Below, one piece after another: positions 46,140-55,918 of a DNA stretch of 64,000 nucleotides. The stretch is from Cyanobacteriota bacterium. Its GTDB lineage: Bacteria; Cyanobacteriota; Cyanobacteriia; CACIAM-69d. Below the pieces are notes generated by a model. That model made no database searches, was not told the origin of the DNA, and saw only the letters and a program-made list of their open reading frames with translations. A program made the translations under genes and the position numbers. The DNA is taken from NCBI GenBank assembly GCA_022402445.1, contig JAKRSF010000010.1, forward strand, positions 124,001 to 188,000, in the 5' to 3' direction. Position 1 is the first letter of the stretch, and every line of letters begins with the position of its first letter.

Positions 46140-46415
46140 CTAGCGTAGGGTGGAATATTCCCAGCTCTGGCGCGGTGCGGGGCTGGGTTTTTGCGGCTCC
46201 GGCGCGATCGCGGCGCGGTGATTCAGCCAAGCAAAGAGGGTCGCGAACTGGTCAATGGTCAACAGGCCGTAGCGCCAGAGGATCGTCGGCAGCGCCTGCG
46301 GCCCCACCCGGCATTGGCCCAGCACGAACTCAATCATGGCGGGCGAGAGGGCCAACTCATCCCGCAGAAACGCTCGAATTTCGCTACCGGTGCGGCCTCC
46401 CCAAAAACTAGCCAT
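46140..46415 (-). CDS. DUF2949 domain protein
   Basis: 91 residues from ATG 46415 (MASFWGGRTGSEIRAFL); an upstream frame to 46607 is Arg/Pro-rich and not conserved in family members I recall. The core matches DUF2949: IRAFLRDELALSPAMIEFVLGQ, GPQALPTILWRYGLLTIDQFATLFAWL. Small helical proteins of this family occur across cyanobacteria without known function. The C-terminal 25 residues are Pro/Ser-rich. Confidence 0.8.
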   Translation of the reverse strand: MASFWGGRTGSEIRAFLRDELALSPAMIEFVLGQCRVGPQALPTILWRYGLLTIDQFATLFAWLNHRAAIAPEPQKPSPAPRQSWEYSTLR

Positions 46416-46979
46416 GATCGCGATGTCCCCTGTGCGGCGTGCTTTCCTTGCAGTATCGAGAGCCGTCCGGATGGTTTTGGCCGCCGGTGGCCACTTTCCC
46501 AAGCGCCAACCCCTTCGGGAACCATCTCGGGGGGGATGAGTCGGTCCGCGATCGCGCCCCCAACAGACCACGCAATCCCCAGCCCATCCAGCTTTTAGAC
46601 TATTCAAAATCCTTTAGCCTACGGCCCGCGATCGCCGCGATCGCCCTAGGAAGGACGGGCCGTTTTCTGTGCCGGTGGGGCAACTGGACCCCGATCGCCA
46701 TCTTCAGGCCCCTGCGGTTAACCGATGGCCCAGCAACCGCCCCTTAATTCGGATGCTCCGCGATCGCCAGGGAACGCTCCGGATGCCCCAAACCCCAGGG
46801 AAGTCGCGATCGCCATCCCCCCTGGAGGCGGCACTGTAATTGACCATGAAGTTTTCCATCCACCGCGACTTTTATTATGAAGTTCGCTTGCATTCAACCA
46901 CCGTCCCTCAGTTTAGAAGGGGAGAATAACAAATAGAGGGGAGCGATCCCGCCGCGCCGCGATCGATAGGAGTCACGCC
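46416..46979. other. gene-free region upstream of the TetR gene
   Basis: 564 bases. It contains a terminator-like structure: ACGGCCCG (46621-46628) pairs with CGGGCCGT (46656-46663), followed by TTTT on the + strand; no + strand gene immediately precedes it. The AT-rich stretch 46840-46945 probably carries the TetR gene's promoter (for example CATGAAGTTTTCC ... TTATTATGAAG). No RNA gene is recognised. Confidence 0.4.
46621..46666 (+). terminator. terminator-like hairpin, unassigned
   Basis: Eight-base stem ACGGCCCG/CGGGCCGT with a 27-base loop that itself contains HIP1-type palindromes, then a run of four T. It might end a transcript reading through from the aminotransferase gene at 46120. 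Confidence 0.4.
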
Positions 46980-47606
46980 ATGCGCTTGTTTAACCGACCA
47001 TCCCCATCGGAAGTGGAAACCCGCAGTCGAATCCTCGATGCGGCGCAGCATCTCTTTGCGCGGCGGGGCTACAACGCAACGACCACCCGCGATCTGGCCA
47101 AGGCGGCGGGCGTGGCGGAAGGGACGCTGTTTCGCCATTTTGAAAACAAAAAGTCCATCCTCATTGAGGTGGCAACCCAGGGTTGGGTAGAAATTTTGAC
47201 GGACTTGCTGATGGAGTTGAGCGCCATGGGCAGCTATAAGGCGATCGCCCAGGTGATGCGAAAGCGGATGCTCAATTTCCATCACAATGCGGACATGATG
47301 CGGGTGTGTTTCATGGAGGCGCAATTTCACCCGGAACTGCGCGATCGCATCCAAACGGAGGTGATTGATAAAATGACCGACGTGGCGGAGGCGTTCTTCC
47401 AGACGGCGATGGATCGCGGCGTCTACCGACCGATGAATGCCAAGGTGGTGGCGCGGATTTTCCTGGGCATGTTCGCGATCGCGGGTTTTAGTGACATGAC
47501 GGTGATCGATGCCCATGCGTCCGCCCAGGATATGCAGGAAATGGCGGAGGGGCTGGCGGATATTTTCCTCAATGGGGTGCTGGTGAAATCCACCGAAGGC
47601 CCCTAG
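46980..47606 (+). CDS. TetR/AcrR-family transcriptional regulator
   Basis: 208 residues. The N-terminal DNA-binding domain is typical: SRILDAAQHLFARRGYNATTTRDLAKAAGVAEGTLFRHFENKKSIL (residues about 16-61, given as pieces in the literature order LFARRGYNATTTRDLA and GVAEGTLFRHFENK). The C-terminal ligand-binding half is helical and Met-rich (AQVMRKRMLNFHHNADMMRVCFMEAQF). The ligand is unknown. Divergent upstream DNA of about 560 bases may hold its own operator; no palindromic operator stands out. Confidence 0.93.
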   Translation: MRLFNRPSPSEVETRSRILDAAQHLFARRGYNATTTRDLAKAAGVAEGTLFRHFENKKSILIEVATQGWVEILTDLLMELSAMGSYKAIAQVMRKRMLNFHHNADMMRVCFMEAQFHPELRDRIQTEVIDKMTDVAEAFFQTAMDRGVYRPMNAKVVARIFLGMFAIAGFSDMTVIDAHASAQDMQEMAEGLADIFLNGVLVKSTEGP

Positions 47607-47644
47607 CGGCAATCCCTGTGGCCAATCCCTGCAACGGCGCTGCG

Positions 47645-48250
47645 TTAGGCGATCGCCCCCTGGAGACTGAGGGCCGTGGCGATCGCCCAGCCATCCACCG
47701 CCAGCAGCAGCAGTGAGAACAGCAGCAGCAGCAAATACATCCACGGCTGGGCCAGGGGTCTCACGTCGCGGGTGTCGATGCCGGTTTTGGCCGCCACAAT
47801 GTCCACCAGCCGCCCAAAGCCCGCCACCCGCATGGGTAATAAAAATCCTTGGCCGCGATCGTCGAGGAAGTAATACACCAGCCCCCCCTGGCCCGTGGTG
47901 CGCGGTTTGAGGGCGCGGACCTTGGCCCAAGGCAGCCGCCAACCGGGCCGCAGCCAGCGCACCCAAGTGGGATAAGTGACGCGAATTTCCTCCTCGTCCA
48001 GTTCCACCCGCTCGCTCAGGATGGCCGCGATCGCGATCGCCCCAATCGCCAGTCCTGCCCAGAGCCAGCCCCCCGACACCGGCGCATCCGTCGCCGTCGC
48101 CAAAAACGGCAGGGGCAGCGTCAAAGCCCCATACAGCACCAACAGCGTCAGGCGCACCAACGGCGACAGGGGGAAGGCCGTCGGCAGGGCCAGACGATCG
48201 GCGGACTCCGGCGTGGCGGGTGAAGGATCAGCGGCGGGATCGGGGGACAT
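47645..48250 (-). CDS. membrane protein with a PH-like domain, unknown function
   Basis: 201 residues from ATG 48250 (MSPDPAADPSPATP); a longer frame upstream overlaps the 3' region of murB. Two membrane helices near 31-52 and 61-79, a soluble segment about 80-160 that looks like a small PH-type beta sandwich (IRVTYPTWVRWLRPGWRLPWAKVRAL), then a third helix near 169-193. Such proteins recur in cyanobacteria. It lies on the same strand downstream of murB (116 bases between). Confidence 0.8.
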   Translation of the reverse strand: MSPDPAADPSPATPESADRLALPTAFPLSPLVRLTLLVLYGALTLPLPFLATATDAPVSGGWLWAGLAIGAIAIAAILSERVELDEEEIRVTYPTWVRWLRPGWRLPWAKVRALKPRTTGQGGLVYYFLDDRGQGFLLPMRVAGFGRLVDIVAAKTGIDTRDVRPLAQPWMYLLLLLFSLLLLAVDGWAIATALSLQGAIA

Positions 48251-48365
48251 ATCCAAAAAATTTAAAAATGGGGCAGGGGCTGGCGATCGCGCGATCGCCA
48301 GCCCCCTGATTTTCCGAGCTATTCTAGCGTCGTTTTTGCAGTCACCCCAGGAGCACCCAGGGTCG

Positions 48366-49295
48366 CTACATCGCGATCGCCCCAAACGCCCCCAGCATCT
48401 TCACCTCCGGATGCAGCACCACATCCCAACGGTGATAGACCGCCTCCCGCACCGACTCGATCAGGCCCAGAATGTCCGCCGCCCGCGCCTCACCGCAATT
48501 GAGGATGAAATTGGCGTGCATTTGCGCCACCTCCGCATCCCCCCGACGCAACCCCTTGAGGCCCGTCTGCTCAATCAACCACGCCGCCTTGTGGGGCTCC
48601 GGATTGCGGAATACACTGCCGCAACTGGGCATGTGGTAGGGCTGGGTCGAGTGGCGCTGCTCCAGGTGGCGGCGGGTGCGGGCCTTCACCAGGGCCGGAT
48701 CAAATCCCGGCGTCAGTTGCAGCGTCGTTTGGGTCACCAGGCGGCGATCGCCCTGGAGGACCGACGTGCGGTAGCCATAGCCAAAATCCTCGCGCTTCAA
48801 GGTTTCCAGACGGTTACCATCGGCCGAGAGCACCTCCGCCTCCACCAGCACATCCTTCATCTCGCCCCCGTGGGCCCCCGCATTCATCACGGCGCTGCCC
48901 CCGAGGCTACCGGGGATGCCCACCGCCCATTCCAGCCCCGACCACCCCAGGGCCGCCGCCTTCCAGGCCAGGGTCGCGATCGACACCCCCGCCCCCACCG
49001 TCACCCGGCCCGCCTCCCGATCAAAGGCCATGCGCCGCAGGTGGCGGGTTGAAACGGTGAGCCCTTCAATGCCCCCGTCACTGACCAATAAATTAGACCC
49101 TGCCCCCAACAGGGTCACGGGGACCGATCGGCGATCGGCCCATTCAAAACTGTCCCGAAGTTCCTCCAGGGTTCGGGGAGCCACATACCATTCCGCCGGA
49201 CCGCCCACGCGGAACGACGTGAAGCGCGCCAGGGAAATTTGGGATTGGATAGCGCAATCCGGCGCGGCTGAAGTCAACTGCACGCTTGTCACCAT
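48366..49295 (-). CDS. murB: UDP-N-acetylenolpyruvoylglucosamine reductase
   Basis: 309 residues. FAD-binding and catalytic motifs: TSFRVGGPAEWYVAP, LGAGSNLLVSDGGIEGL, AVGIPGSLGGSAVMNAGAHGGEM, YRTSVL, and PSCGSVFRNP with the catalytic Ser proton donor. The C-terminal Glu (LHPEVKMLG) is present. It reduces UDP-GlcNAc-enolpyruvate to UDP-MurNAc for peptidoglycan. It lies downstream of murC on the same strand with 156 bases between, a conserved cyanobacterial order. Confidence 0.97.
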   Translation of the reverse strand: MVTSVQLTSAAPDCAIQSQISLARFTSFRVGGPAEWYVAPRTLEELRDSFEWADRRSVPVTLLGAGSNLLVSDGGIEGLTVSTRHLRRMAFDREAGRVTVGAGVSIATLAWKAAALGWSGLEWAVGIPGSLGGSAVMNAGAHGGEMKDVLVEAEVLSADGNRLETLKREDFGYGYRTSVLQGDRRLVTQTTLQLTPGFDPALVKARTRRHLEQRHSTQPYHMPSCGSVFRNPEPHKAAWLIEQTGLKGLRRGDAEVAQMHANFILNCGEARAADILGLIESVREAVYHRWDVVLHPEVKMLGAFGAIAM

Positions 49296-49451
49296 ATCGA
49301 GCTGTGAAAGTAAAGGACGAACGAACCTACGACCAACGGAGTCAAACTGTTACGGACTGGATCGGGACTAGATGGGTACCTCTGGCTCGTTCCGGTGACG
49401 CGTTCCGGCGAATGATGGACCGGTGCTACCCCAGAGCCAGTCGCTGTCATC

Positions 49452-51053
49452 CTAATCCGTTGCGTCAATCCGTGAATCCGACATTTCCTGATAATCTACC
49501 CGGTGATCTGGCTGACAATCGCTCAGCAGGGCGGGCACGATTTGGTTTAGGTTCCCGGCCCCGAGGCAAATGGCTAGGTCGCCGGCCTGGAGTTCCTGGG
49601 CGAGGTATTGGCGAACGTCGTCGAGGGTGGGCTGATAGATGACGCGATCGCGGTGGGCGGCCATGGCGTCGGCGAGGGTTTGGCCGCTGATGCCGAAGGT
49701 GTTTACCTCTCCGGCGCTGTAGATGTCCGTGAGCACCACCAGATCCGCTGCACCGAAGGCCGTTGCGAAATCCTCTAGAAACGTTTGGGTGCGGCTGAAG
49801 CGGTGGGGCTGGAAGATGGCCACCAGCCGTCCGTTGCCGTCCATCCCGTCGAGGCGCTGGCGGGCGGCGGCTAGGGTGACGCGCACTTCGCTGGGGTGGT
49901 GGGCGTAGTCGTCATAGAAGGCGATGCCGCCGCTGATCCCCAGCAGTTCAAAGCGCCGCCGGGTGCCGGTGAATTTGGCGAGGGCGTTGGCGATCGCGTC
50001 AAACGACAACCCTAAATGGCGTCCGAGGGCCACCACCGCCAGGGCATTGCTGAGGTTGTGGCGGCCGAGCAGTTGCAGTTGCAGGGATCCGAGCGGCTCC
50101 CCCCGTTCAAAGACCCGCGATCGCACCCCCGCCGCCGTCAGTTCAATATCCTCGGCCCAATAGTCCGCCCCCGCCGCCGGATCCAGGCTATAGGTCAGGT
50201 CCAGCTTCAGGCGATCGCGCACCGTCGGACAATCCACACAGCCAATCAGCACCCCACAGCGCTTCGCAAAGGCCAGGAAAATCTCCACCGTTTCATCGAG
50301 GGAAGCGTAGTGGTCCGGATGGTCTAGCTCAATATTCGTCACGATCCCCACCGCCGCCTCCAGCTTCACCAGGGATCCATCCGACTCATCCGCCTCCGCC
50401 ACAATCCACTCCCCCGCACCCACCCGGGCATTGCCATCCCAGGCCGCTACCTCGCCCCCCACCACAATGGTCGGATCGAGGCCCGCCTCCAGCAACATAA
50501 ACCCCGCCAAGCTGCTCGTCGTCGTCTTGCCGTGGGTGCCCGCGATCGCGATCCCGCGCCCCTGGGCCATCAGCGCCGCCAGCAGATCCGACCGGTGGAA
50601 AATCGGGCAGCCCAACGCGATCGCCGCCTCATATTCTGGATTATCCGCCCGGATCGCCGTCGAGCAAATCACCTGGGGCAACCCATCGATCGCCCCATCC
50701 TGGGGATGCACATCCTTATAAATAGAATTGGCCGGACGCCCTCCGACGCCGGCCGCGATCGCCCCAGTCCCCTCCGCCATCCCAGGCCCGGTCCCCCCGA
50801 ACTCCCCCGCCGCCTCAACCCCCCCAGACTTTCCCAACTCCTGCTGCAACCGCCGCAGATTATCCGCCCCCTGGCCCCAAAAAATCTGGACCCCCGCCGC
50901 CTCCAACCGACCCGTAATCGCCGAGGCCCGAGCATCCGAACCCGACACCCGCAGCCGCCGCTTGGCCAGCACATACGCCAACGCCGACATCCCAATTCCA
51001 CCAATGCCAATAAAGTGGAACGGGCGACCGTTGAAGTCCAGGGAACCCACCAT
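49452..51053 (-). CDS. murC: UDP-N-acetylmuramate-L-alanine ligase
   Basis: 533 residues from ATG 51053, with GAGGAG five bases upstream; a GTG at 51059 is rejected. Mur ligase motifs: FHFIGIGGIGMSALA, GTHGKTTTSSL (ATP loop), EADESDGSL, NIELDHPDHY, LGRHNLSNALAVVA and YDDYAHHPSEV. It adds L-Ala to UDP-MurNAc. An insertion of about 50 residues (around 68-120, Gly/Ala-rich) sits between GADNL and the substrate-binding LPQVICSTAI, making the protein longer than the roughly 460-490 usual. Translation through it is uninterrupted. Confidence 0.96.
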   Translation of the reverse strand: MVGSLDFNGRPFHFIGIGGIGMSALAYVLAKRRLRVSGSDARASAITGRLEAAGVQIFWGQGADNLRRLQQELGKSGGVEAAGEFGGTGPGMAEGTGAIAAGVGGRPANSIYKDVHPQDGAIDGLPQVICSTAIRADNPEYEAAIALGCPIFHRSDLLAALMAQGRGIAIAGTHGKTTTSSLAGFMLLEAGLDPTIVVGGEVAAWDGNARVGAGEWIVAEADESDGSLVKLEAAVGIVTNIELDHPDHYASLDETVEIFLAFAKRCGVLIGCVDCPTVRDRLKLDLTYSLDPAAGADYWAEDIELTAAGVRSRVFERGEPLGSLQLQLLGRHNLSNALAVVALGRHLGLSFDAIANALAKFTGTRRRFELLGISGGIAFYDDYAHHPSEVRVTLAAARQRLDGMDGNGRLVAIFQPHRFSRTQTFLEDFATAFGAADLVVLTDIYSAGEVNTFGISGQTLADAMAAHRDRVIYQPTLDDVRQYLAQELQAGDLAICLGAGNLNQIVPALLSDCQPDHRVDYQEMSDSRIDATD

Positions 51054-51266
51054 CGCCACTCCTCAGCCACACCGCTCAAAAGAATCACGCCATATGATAT
51101 CAGGCTCAGCCCCACCGCCCCCCGCCCCGCGCGATCGCCCCCACCCCTCGATCCCCATCCGCCCCATCTCGCGATCAGCGGGTTTGAAGTGTTCAGTCGA
51201 TAAGATATGATTTGGGGTACCATCGACGGATTTGTAAAATCTATTAAAACGCGAGGGCAAGGCGTA

Positions 51267-52283
51267 GTGATTAGAGTCGCAATTAACGGTTTTGGTCGCA
51301 TCGGACGTAACTTCTTGAGATGCTGGCTGACCCGTAACGATAGCCAGCTCGATCTCGTTGGCATCAATGACACATCTGACCCCAAAACCAACGCCCACCT
51401 GTTGAAATATGACTCTATGCTCGGCATTTGTAATGCCGACATTTCCGCTGACGATAACTCGATTATCGTTAACGGTAAGACCATTAAGTGTGTCTCTGAT
51501 CGTAACCCCCTCAACCTCCCCTGGGCCGACTGGGGCGTTGATCTAATCATCGAGTCCACCGGCGTGTTTGTCTCCGAAGAGGGCGCGTCCAAGCACATCC
51601 AAGCCGGTGCGAAAAAGGTCTTGATTACGGCTCCGGGCAAGGGCAACGGCGTGGGTACCTTCGTGATGGGGGTCAACCACGAGAACTATGCCCATGGCGA
51701 ATACAACGTCATCAGCAACGCGAGCTGCACGACCAACTGCCTCGCCCCGATCGTCAAGGTTTTGCATCAGAACTTTGGCATCATCAAGGGCACGATGACC
51801 ACCACCCACAGCTACACGGGCGATCAGCGCCTGCTGGATGCGAGCCACCGGGATGTGCGCCGGGCGCGGGCGGCGGCGATGAACATTGTGCCCACCTCCA
51901 CCGGTGCCGCGAAGGCGGTGGCCCTGGTGATCCCCGAAATGGCGGGTAAGCTCAACGGTATTGCCATGCGGGTGCCGACGCCGAACGTGTCGGTGGTGGA
52001 CCTGGTGGTGCAGGTGGAGAAGAGCACGATCGCGGAACAGGTGAACGATGTGCTGCGCCACGCTGCCGAAAATGAGATGAAGGGCATCATCAAGTATGGT
52101 GACCTGCCCCTGGTGTCGTCGGACTATCGCGGGACCGATGAGTCCACCATTGTGGATGCCAGCCTGACGATGGTGATGGGTGGCGATATGGTGAAGGTGG
52201 TGGCCTGGTACGACAACGAGTGGGGCTACAGCCAGCGGGTTGTGGACTTGGCGGAACTGGTGGCGAGCAAGTGGGCTGCCTAG
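51267..52283 (+). CDS. gap2: glyceraldehyde-3-phosphate dehydrogenase, Gap2 type
   Basis: 338 residues from GTG 51267, which gives the canonical [24 protein letters not shown] lies 10 bases upstream and the frame further upstream is not conserved. The NAD(P)-binding loop and active site [12 protein letters not shown] are intact; [19 protein letters not shown] and [13 protein letters not shown] are typical of Gap2, the NADPH-using Calvin-cycle isoform, which also serves gluconeogenesis. The strong terminator downstream and lack of HIP1 sites point to high expression. Confidence 0.97.
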   Translation: MIRVAINGFGRIGRNFLRCWLTRNDSQLDLVGINDTSDPKTNAHLLKYDSMLGICNADISADDNSIIVNGKTIKCVSDRNPLNLPWADWGVDLIIESTGVFVSEEGASKHIQAGAKKVLITAPGKGNGVGTFVMGVNHENYAHGEYNVISNASCTTNCLAPIVKVLHQNFGIIKGTMTTTHSYTGDQRLLDASHRDVRRARAAAMNIVPTSTGAAKAVALVIPEMAGKLNGIAMRVPTPNVSVVDLVVQVEKSTIAEQVNDVLRHAAENEMKGIIKYGDLPLVSSDYRGTDESTIVDASLTMVMGGDMVKVVAWYDNEWGYSQRVVDLAELVASKWAA

Positions 52284-52406
52284 GACCGTTGCCCTAGTGG
52301 TTTCAAGGGCGCGATCGCGGTCTGGGCTCACCGCCTAAGGTGCCCGCAGGACTGAACCAGTCGCGCCCAATAAATTTGGAGGATCGCTGTTCTCCTTTGT
52401 CATGGA

Positions 52407-52436
52407 TCGCTCTCCGATGGGGGGCGACTTTTTTTT
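52407..52436 (+). terminator. rho-independent terminator of gap2
   Basis: TCGCTCTCC (52407-52415) pairs with GGGGGGCGA (52419-52427), nine pairs with two G-T wobbles, loop GAT, then C and eight T. It lies 123 bases past the gap2 stop. Confidence 0.85.
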
Positions 52437-52496
52437 GGGTGTTCTGACGGGAACTGCGGTTTTTGACGGGCGCTGTGGCGTGGCGGGGGGGACTGC

Positions 52497-53882
52497 TCAG
52501 GGGTTGGGTCGGGGCGATCGCGGCCCCCGCGCCTCCAGATTCCGCAGGCCAACGACGGGGGCGGCATTAATTTCCCGGGCCGTGCGGATCAGCAGCCCCG
52601 CCAGGATCAGGCTCGACAGCATGGAACTGCCCCCATAGCTCAGCATTGGGAAGGGCAGCCCCGTGGTGGGCAAGGCTCCGGTGGCGACGCCCACATTCAG
52701 CATCGATTGGCCAATTAAAAAGGCCGTGGTCCCCACCGCCACTAGCCGCATGACGCGATCGCGGGCCTTGAGGGCGAGGCGCAGGCCAATCCAGCCGTAG
52801 GCCCCCAGGAGCCCCAGGAGCAACATGGAGCCAATCCAGCCAAATTCCTCCGCATAAACCGAAAAAATGAAGTCCGTATATTGGATCGGCAGATTGGCTA
52901 GCTTTTGGCGCGACAGGCCAAAGCCCACGCCCCCCCAGCCCCCCGAACCGATCGCCAGCAAACTTTGCACCAATTGATAGCCCGCCCCGAACGGGTCCGC
53001 CCACGGATCCAGGAACGATAAAATGCGCCGCTGCTGATACTCCCGCAGGCTAATGCTCAGGGCTGCCATCATCACTCCCCCGATCGCCGCCCCCCCCACA
53101 TACACCCACGGCAGCCCCGCCGCGATCGCCAGCAGCCACAGCACCAGACCACACAGCAGCGTCGTACTCAAATTCGGTTGCAGCAAAATCCCCACCAGGG
53201 CCGCCGCCACCGTCCCCAGCCAAAACCACCGCTGCCCCTGGGTCAGGCGTTCCCAATTCCCCAGCATTCGCGCACTTTGCAGCACCAGCAGCGGCTTCAA
53301 AAACTCCGACGGCTGTAGGGGAACCGGTCCCAACTGCACCCACCGCACCGCCCCATAGGCTTGGCGGCCCACCCCCGGCACCAGCAGCGACCAGGTGAGC
53401 AACAGCATCAGCAGCAGCCCCCCATTCGCCAGCCGCAGCACCCCCTGCAACGGCATCGACGCCACCCCCCGCATCAGCAAAACGCCGATCGCGATCCAGA
53501 GCAACTGGCGCTTAACGTAGTACAACCCATCCCCATGGGCCGAATCCGCCGTCACATAGGACGCCGACAGCAGCATCGCCACCCCCAACACCAGCCACAG
53601 AATCGTCAGCCAGCGCAGCAGCCTCGCCTCCGTCGCCCATCCCTGGGCCGGCCACCGGAGCCACTTCACCAGACCCGCGCCCCAACGACCAATCCCATCC
53701 TCCCCCGGCGGCGGCGGATCGGGCCGTGGCCCCCCGACGGCCCTGCTGTCCCCTTGACCGGAGCGCTCCCCCCGCGATCGGGGCAAAGCCCCCACCCATC
53801 GCCCCTTTGGCCCCCCCGTTCCCACAGGAGCAGGACGGCCCCCGGAACGGCGTCGGCCCCCGCGATCGCGCCCTCGACCCAT
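52497..53882 (-). CDS. ftsW: FtsW/RodA/SpoVE-family cell division protein (FtsW)
   Basis: 461 residues; the first 70 are unusually Arg/Gly/Pro-rich, and a GTG near residue 72 is an alternative. About ten membrane helices follow, with LSYVTADSAHGD-like entry (ASYVTADSAHGDGLYY), GVGRQAYGAVRWVQLGPVPLQPSEFLK (in parts: YGAVRWVQLG, QPSEFLKP), LLQPNLSTTLL and LPFPMLSYGGSSM, all hallmark FtsW motifs. FtsW polymerises lipid-linked peptidoglycan precursors at the septum with FtsI. It lies in the same orientation as, and downstream of, apcC. Confidence 0.94.
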   Translation of the reverse strand: MGRGRDRGGRRRSGGRPAPVGTGGPKGRWVGALPRSRGERSGQGDSRAVGGPRPDPPPPGEDGIGRWGAGLVKWLRWPAQGWATEARLLRWLTILWLVLGVAMLLSASYVTADSAHGDGLYYVKRQLLWIAIGVLLMRGVASMPLQGVLRLANGGLLLMLLLTWSLLVPGVGRQAYGAVRWVQLGPVPLQPSEFLKPLLVLQSARMLGNWERLTQGQRWFWLGTVAAALVGILLQPNLSTTLLCGLVLWLLAIAAGLPWVYVGGAAIGGVMMAALSISLREYQQRRILSFLDPWADPFGAGYQLVQSLLAIGSGGWGGVGFGLSRQKLANLPIQYTDFIFSVYAEEFGWIGSMLLLGLLGAYGWIGLRLALKARDRVMRLVAVGTTAFLIGQSMLNVGVATGALPTTGLPFPMLSYGGSSMLSSLILAGLLIRTAREINAAPVVGLRNLEARGPRSPRPNP

Positions 53883-54062
53883 CCCTGCCCCTCCCCCCCG
53901 TGAATGATCGCCACCAACGACAAACTCGCGCTAGCCATCCGTCAAAGCACCCACCCATCCCCAAACCCAGGACAGGCCAAGCATTTTGTCAGATGTTGCG
54001 CGAGTTCAACAATCCTAAGGCGGATTGAAACCATCGGCCACCGGCATCGGACGCGATCGCGC

Positions 54063-54266
54063 CTACGCCAGCCCCGTATTCGTCCCCGGACGACCCGTCG
54101 CCAGCTCGACCTTAACGATCTTGCCACCCATCTTCTGGATGCGCTGCTGCTCCTGGAACCAATTGCCGTAGGGCACGAGTTTCGTAAAGTAGGTATTTTG
54201 CAGTTCGCGCTGGGTGCGAATCCGCGTTTGGCTTGGCACGCAAGCCGTAATCTTAAACATACGCAT
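54063..54266 (-). CDS. apcC: allophycocyanin core linker polypeptide Lc7.8
   Basis: 67 residues from ATG 54266 with GGAGG about 8 bases upstream; a longer frame to 54386 is not conserved. The sequence is close to the family consensus: MRMFKITACVPSQTRIRTQ, ELQNTYFTKLVPYGNW, QQRIQKMGGKIVKVELATGRPGTNTGLA. It caps allophycocyanin trimers in the phycobilisome core. It is the third gene of apcA-apcB-apcC, 257 bases after apcB. Confidence 0.97.
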   Translation of the reverse strand: MRMFKITACVPSQTRIRTQRELQNTYFTKLVPYGNWFQEQQRIQKMGGKIVKVELATGRPGTNTGLA

Positions 54267-54523
54267 GGGAAAACCTCCGTCTTCGTCTAGACCTGGGTCG
54301 AGCGGGCAAAACTGCCGTTGGCCATCGCCAAAGCACAAAACCAACAAACAAAGACCTGAGCGGCTAAAGAGACTCGACCAAAGCAACTAAGCTGCACTGC
54401 AAGAACGCCTATGACGCTTTAACCGATCCCCACAACCTCTCAGGCCCTAGATACAAGATTCCTCGAATCAAGATCAACGCCCTAATCGGCATTCACCCGA
54501 TCGAACAATCCAACACCAATTGC
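54267..54523 (-). promoter_or_regulatory. apcB-apcC intergenic spacer
   Basis: 257 bases on the transcribed strand. GATTC/GAATC (54469-54457, loop GAG) forms a small hairpin, and no T-run follows. Because linkers are needed in far smaller amounts than the apc subunits, partial termination or processing here is plausible. This is inference from position; no clear attenuator is visible. Confidence 0.35.
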
Positions 54524-55009
54524 CTAGCTCAAGCCCGAGCAGATGTAGTCGAAGTACACACCCATTTCGCGGCCAGCGTCAGCGCCCACCAGGCTAGCGG
54601 TCACTTCCTTCATGGCTTGGATCGCCTGCACCGTCGCGCCGATGGGCACACCCAGGGAGTTGTAGGTTTCCTTCAGGCCGTTGAGCACGCGCTCATCCAG
54701 GATGGACGCATCGCCCGCCAGCATGGCGTAGGTCGCATAGCGGAGGTAGTAGTCCAGGTCGCGGATGCAAGCGGCATAGCGACGGGTGGTGTACATGTTG
54801 CCGCCGGGACGGGTGATGTCAGAGTACAGCAGCGACTTCGCCACCGCTTCCTTCACGATCGTCGCCGCATTCGCGCCGATGGCCGTCGCCGCACGAACCC
54901 GCAGCTCACCGCTTGCGAAGTAGCCTTGCAGCTTTTGCAGCGCCGAACCGTCGAGGTACTTACCCTGAACGTCGGAGGAGTTGATAACAGCGGTAATTGC
55001 GTCTTGCAT
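54524..55009 (-). CDS. apcB: allophycocyanin beta subunit
   Basis: 161 residues, exact family length. Chromophore-binding Cys81 ([18 protein letters not shown]) and the methylated Asn71 position (GGNMYT) are in place. It pairs with ApcA and carries phycocyanobilin in the phycobilisome core, passing energy to photosystem II. It follows apcA by 101 bases on the same strand. Confidence 0.98.
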   Translation of the reverse strand: MQDAITAVINSSDVQGKYLDGSALQKLQGYFASGELRVRAATAIGANAATIVKEAVAKSLLYSDITRPGGNMYTTRRYAACIRDLDYYLRYATYAMLAGDASILDERVLNGLKETYNSLGVPIGATVQAIQAMKEVTASLVGADAGREMGVYFDYICSGLS

Positions 55010-55110
55010 GATTTTTTTCTGAAATAGCTCGGTTTTGGAAAGGTCGAAATGTCAATTCAAGGGTGAAACGCTGCTAAACGGACCGGAGCCCCCAGCAACC
55101 GTCGCCCCTC

Positions 55111-55596
55111 TTACTGCATAGCGCCGATCACGTAATCGAAGTAAGCGCCAGCTTCAGATGCGTCATCACCGCTCATCAGGGACGTGGCAACGCTCTTCAT
55201 GGAGCGCACGCTCTCGGCCACGGCGTCCACCGGGGTGCCCAGGGAGCGGTACATTTCACGCACGCCCACCAGACCGATTTCTTCGATGGGGGTCGTGTCG
55301 CCGGAAACCACACCGTAGGTCACCAGACGCAGGTAGTAGTCCATGTCGCGCAGGCAGGTGGCGGTCATTTCTTCGCCGTAGGCGTTACCACCGGGGGAGA
55401 CCACGTCGGGGCGCTTCTGGAACAGTTGGTCGCCAGCTTCCTTGACGATGCGCTCGCGGGCTTCCGTCAGGATTTGGGCGATGCGAACCCGCTGGGAGCC
55501 GCTAGCCACAAAGGCTTTGATGCGATCCAGTTCGCCGGGGCTGAGATAGCGCGCCTCAGCATCTGCATTCACGATCGACTTCGTGACGATACTCAT
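55111..55596 (-). CDS. apcA: allophycocyanin alpha subunit
   Basis: 161 residues, family length. It begins [20 protein letters not shown]; chromophore Cys81 lies in [18 protein letters not shown], and the C-terminus [10 protein letters not shown] is typical. The ribosome site GAGAGGAG precedes the ATG by about 10 bases. apcE, which often precedes apcA, is not present here; the next gene upstream is a ferredoxin. Confidence 0.98.
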   Translation of the reverse strand: MSIVTKSIVNADAEARYLSPGELDRIKAFVASGSQRVRIAQILTEARERIVKEAGDQLFQKRPDVVSPGGNAYGEEMTATCLRDMDYYLRLVTYGVVSGDTTPIEEIGLVGVREMYRSLGTPVDAVAESVRSMKSVATSLMSGDDASEAGAYFDYVIGAMQ

Positions 55597-55918
55597 GTAA
55601 TAAACTCCTCTCGAAAGGAAAAATCTGACTGGAGATGCCTAAGCCAAGGACTGCGCCGTTTTGCCTGTTCCGTGGGTGATTTCGGGGATGCTCATTCGCT
55701 GGTCCTCAACCCTGGGGCTGAGTCTTTAGCGAGTGCCCTATGCCCTTGGGGGGGCGCGAAACCGCACGGGGGATGATGACGACTGCCCTCGACAAATTAA
55801 TCATCATTTTCAGGCATGGGGTTCGCATCCTTATTTTCGATTAACAGTTTTTAACATCGCTTGAGTAATCGCAATTTTCGATGCGGCTGTGGTCCCTGGC
55901 CGGGGCGGCTCGGTGGGC
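55597..55918. promoter_or_regulatory. upstream region of apcA
   Basis: 322 bases between the ferredoxin stop and apcA. The part at 55790-55880 is clearly AT-rich, for example TTAACAGTTTTTAACATCGC on the + strand, and is the best candidate for the strong apc promoter. No -35/-10 pair can be called with confidence, and no ORF or RNA gene is seen. Confidence 0.45.

Noticed and set aside
46908-47966. 352-codon minus-strand frame over the TetR gene
   Set aside because: His/Arg/Gly-rich, no motifs, opposite a clear TetR protein.
50669-51676. 335-codon minus-strand frame across murC and gap2 starts
   Set aside because: It crosses two confident genes in another frame and has no conserved residues.
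53990-54035. CAATCC/GGATTG hairpin as an apcC terminator
   Set aside because: The stem is only six pairs and lacks a T-run on the minus strand, so it was not called.
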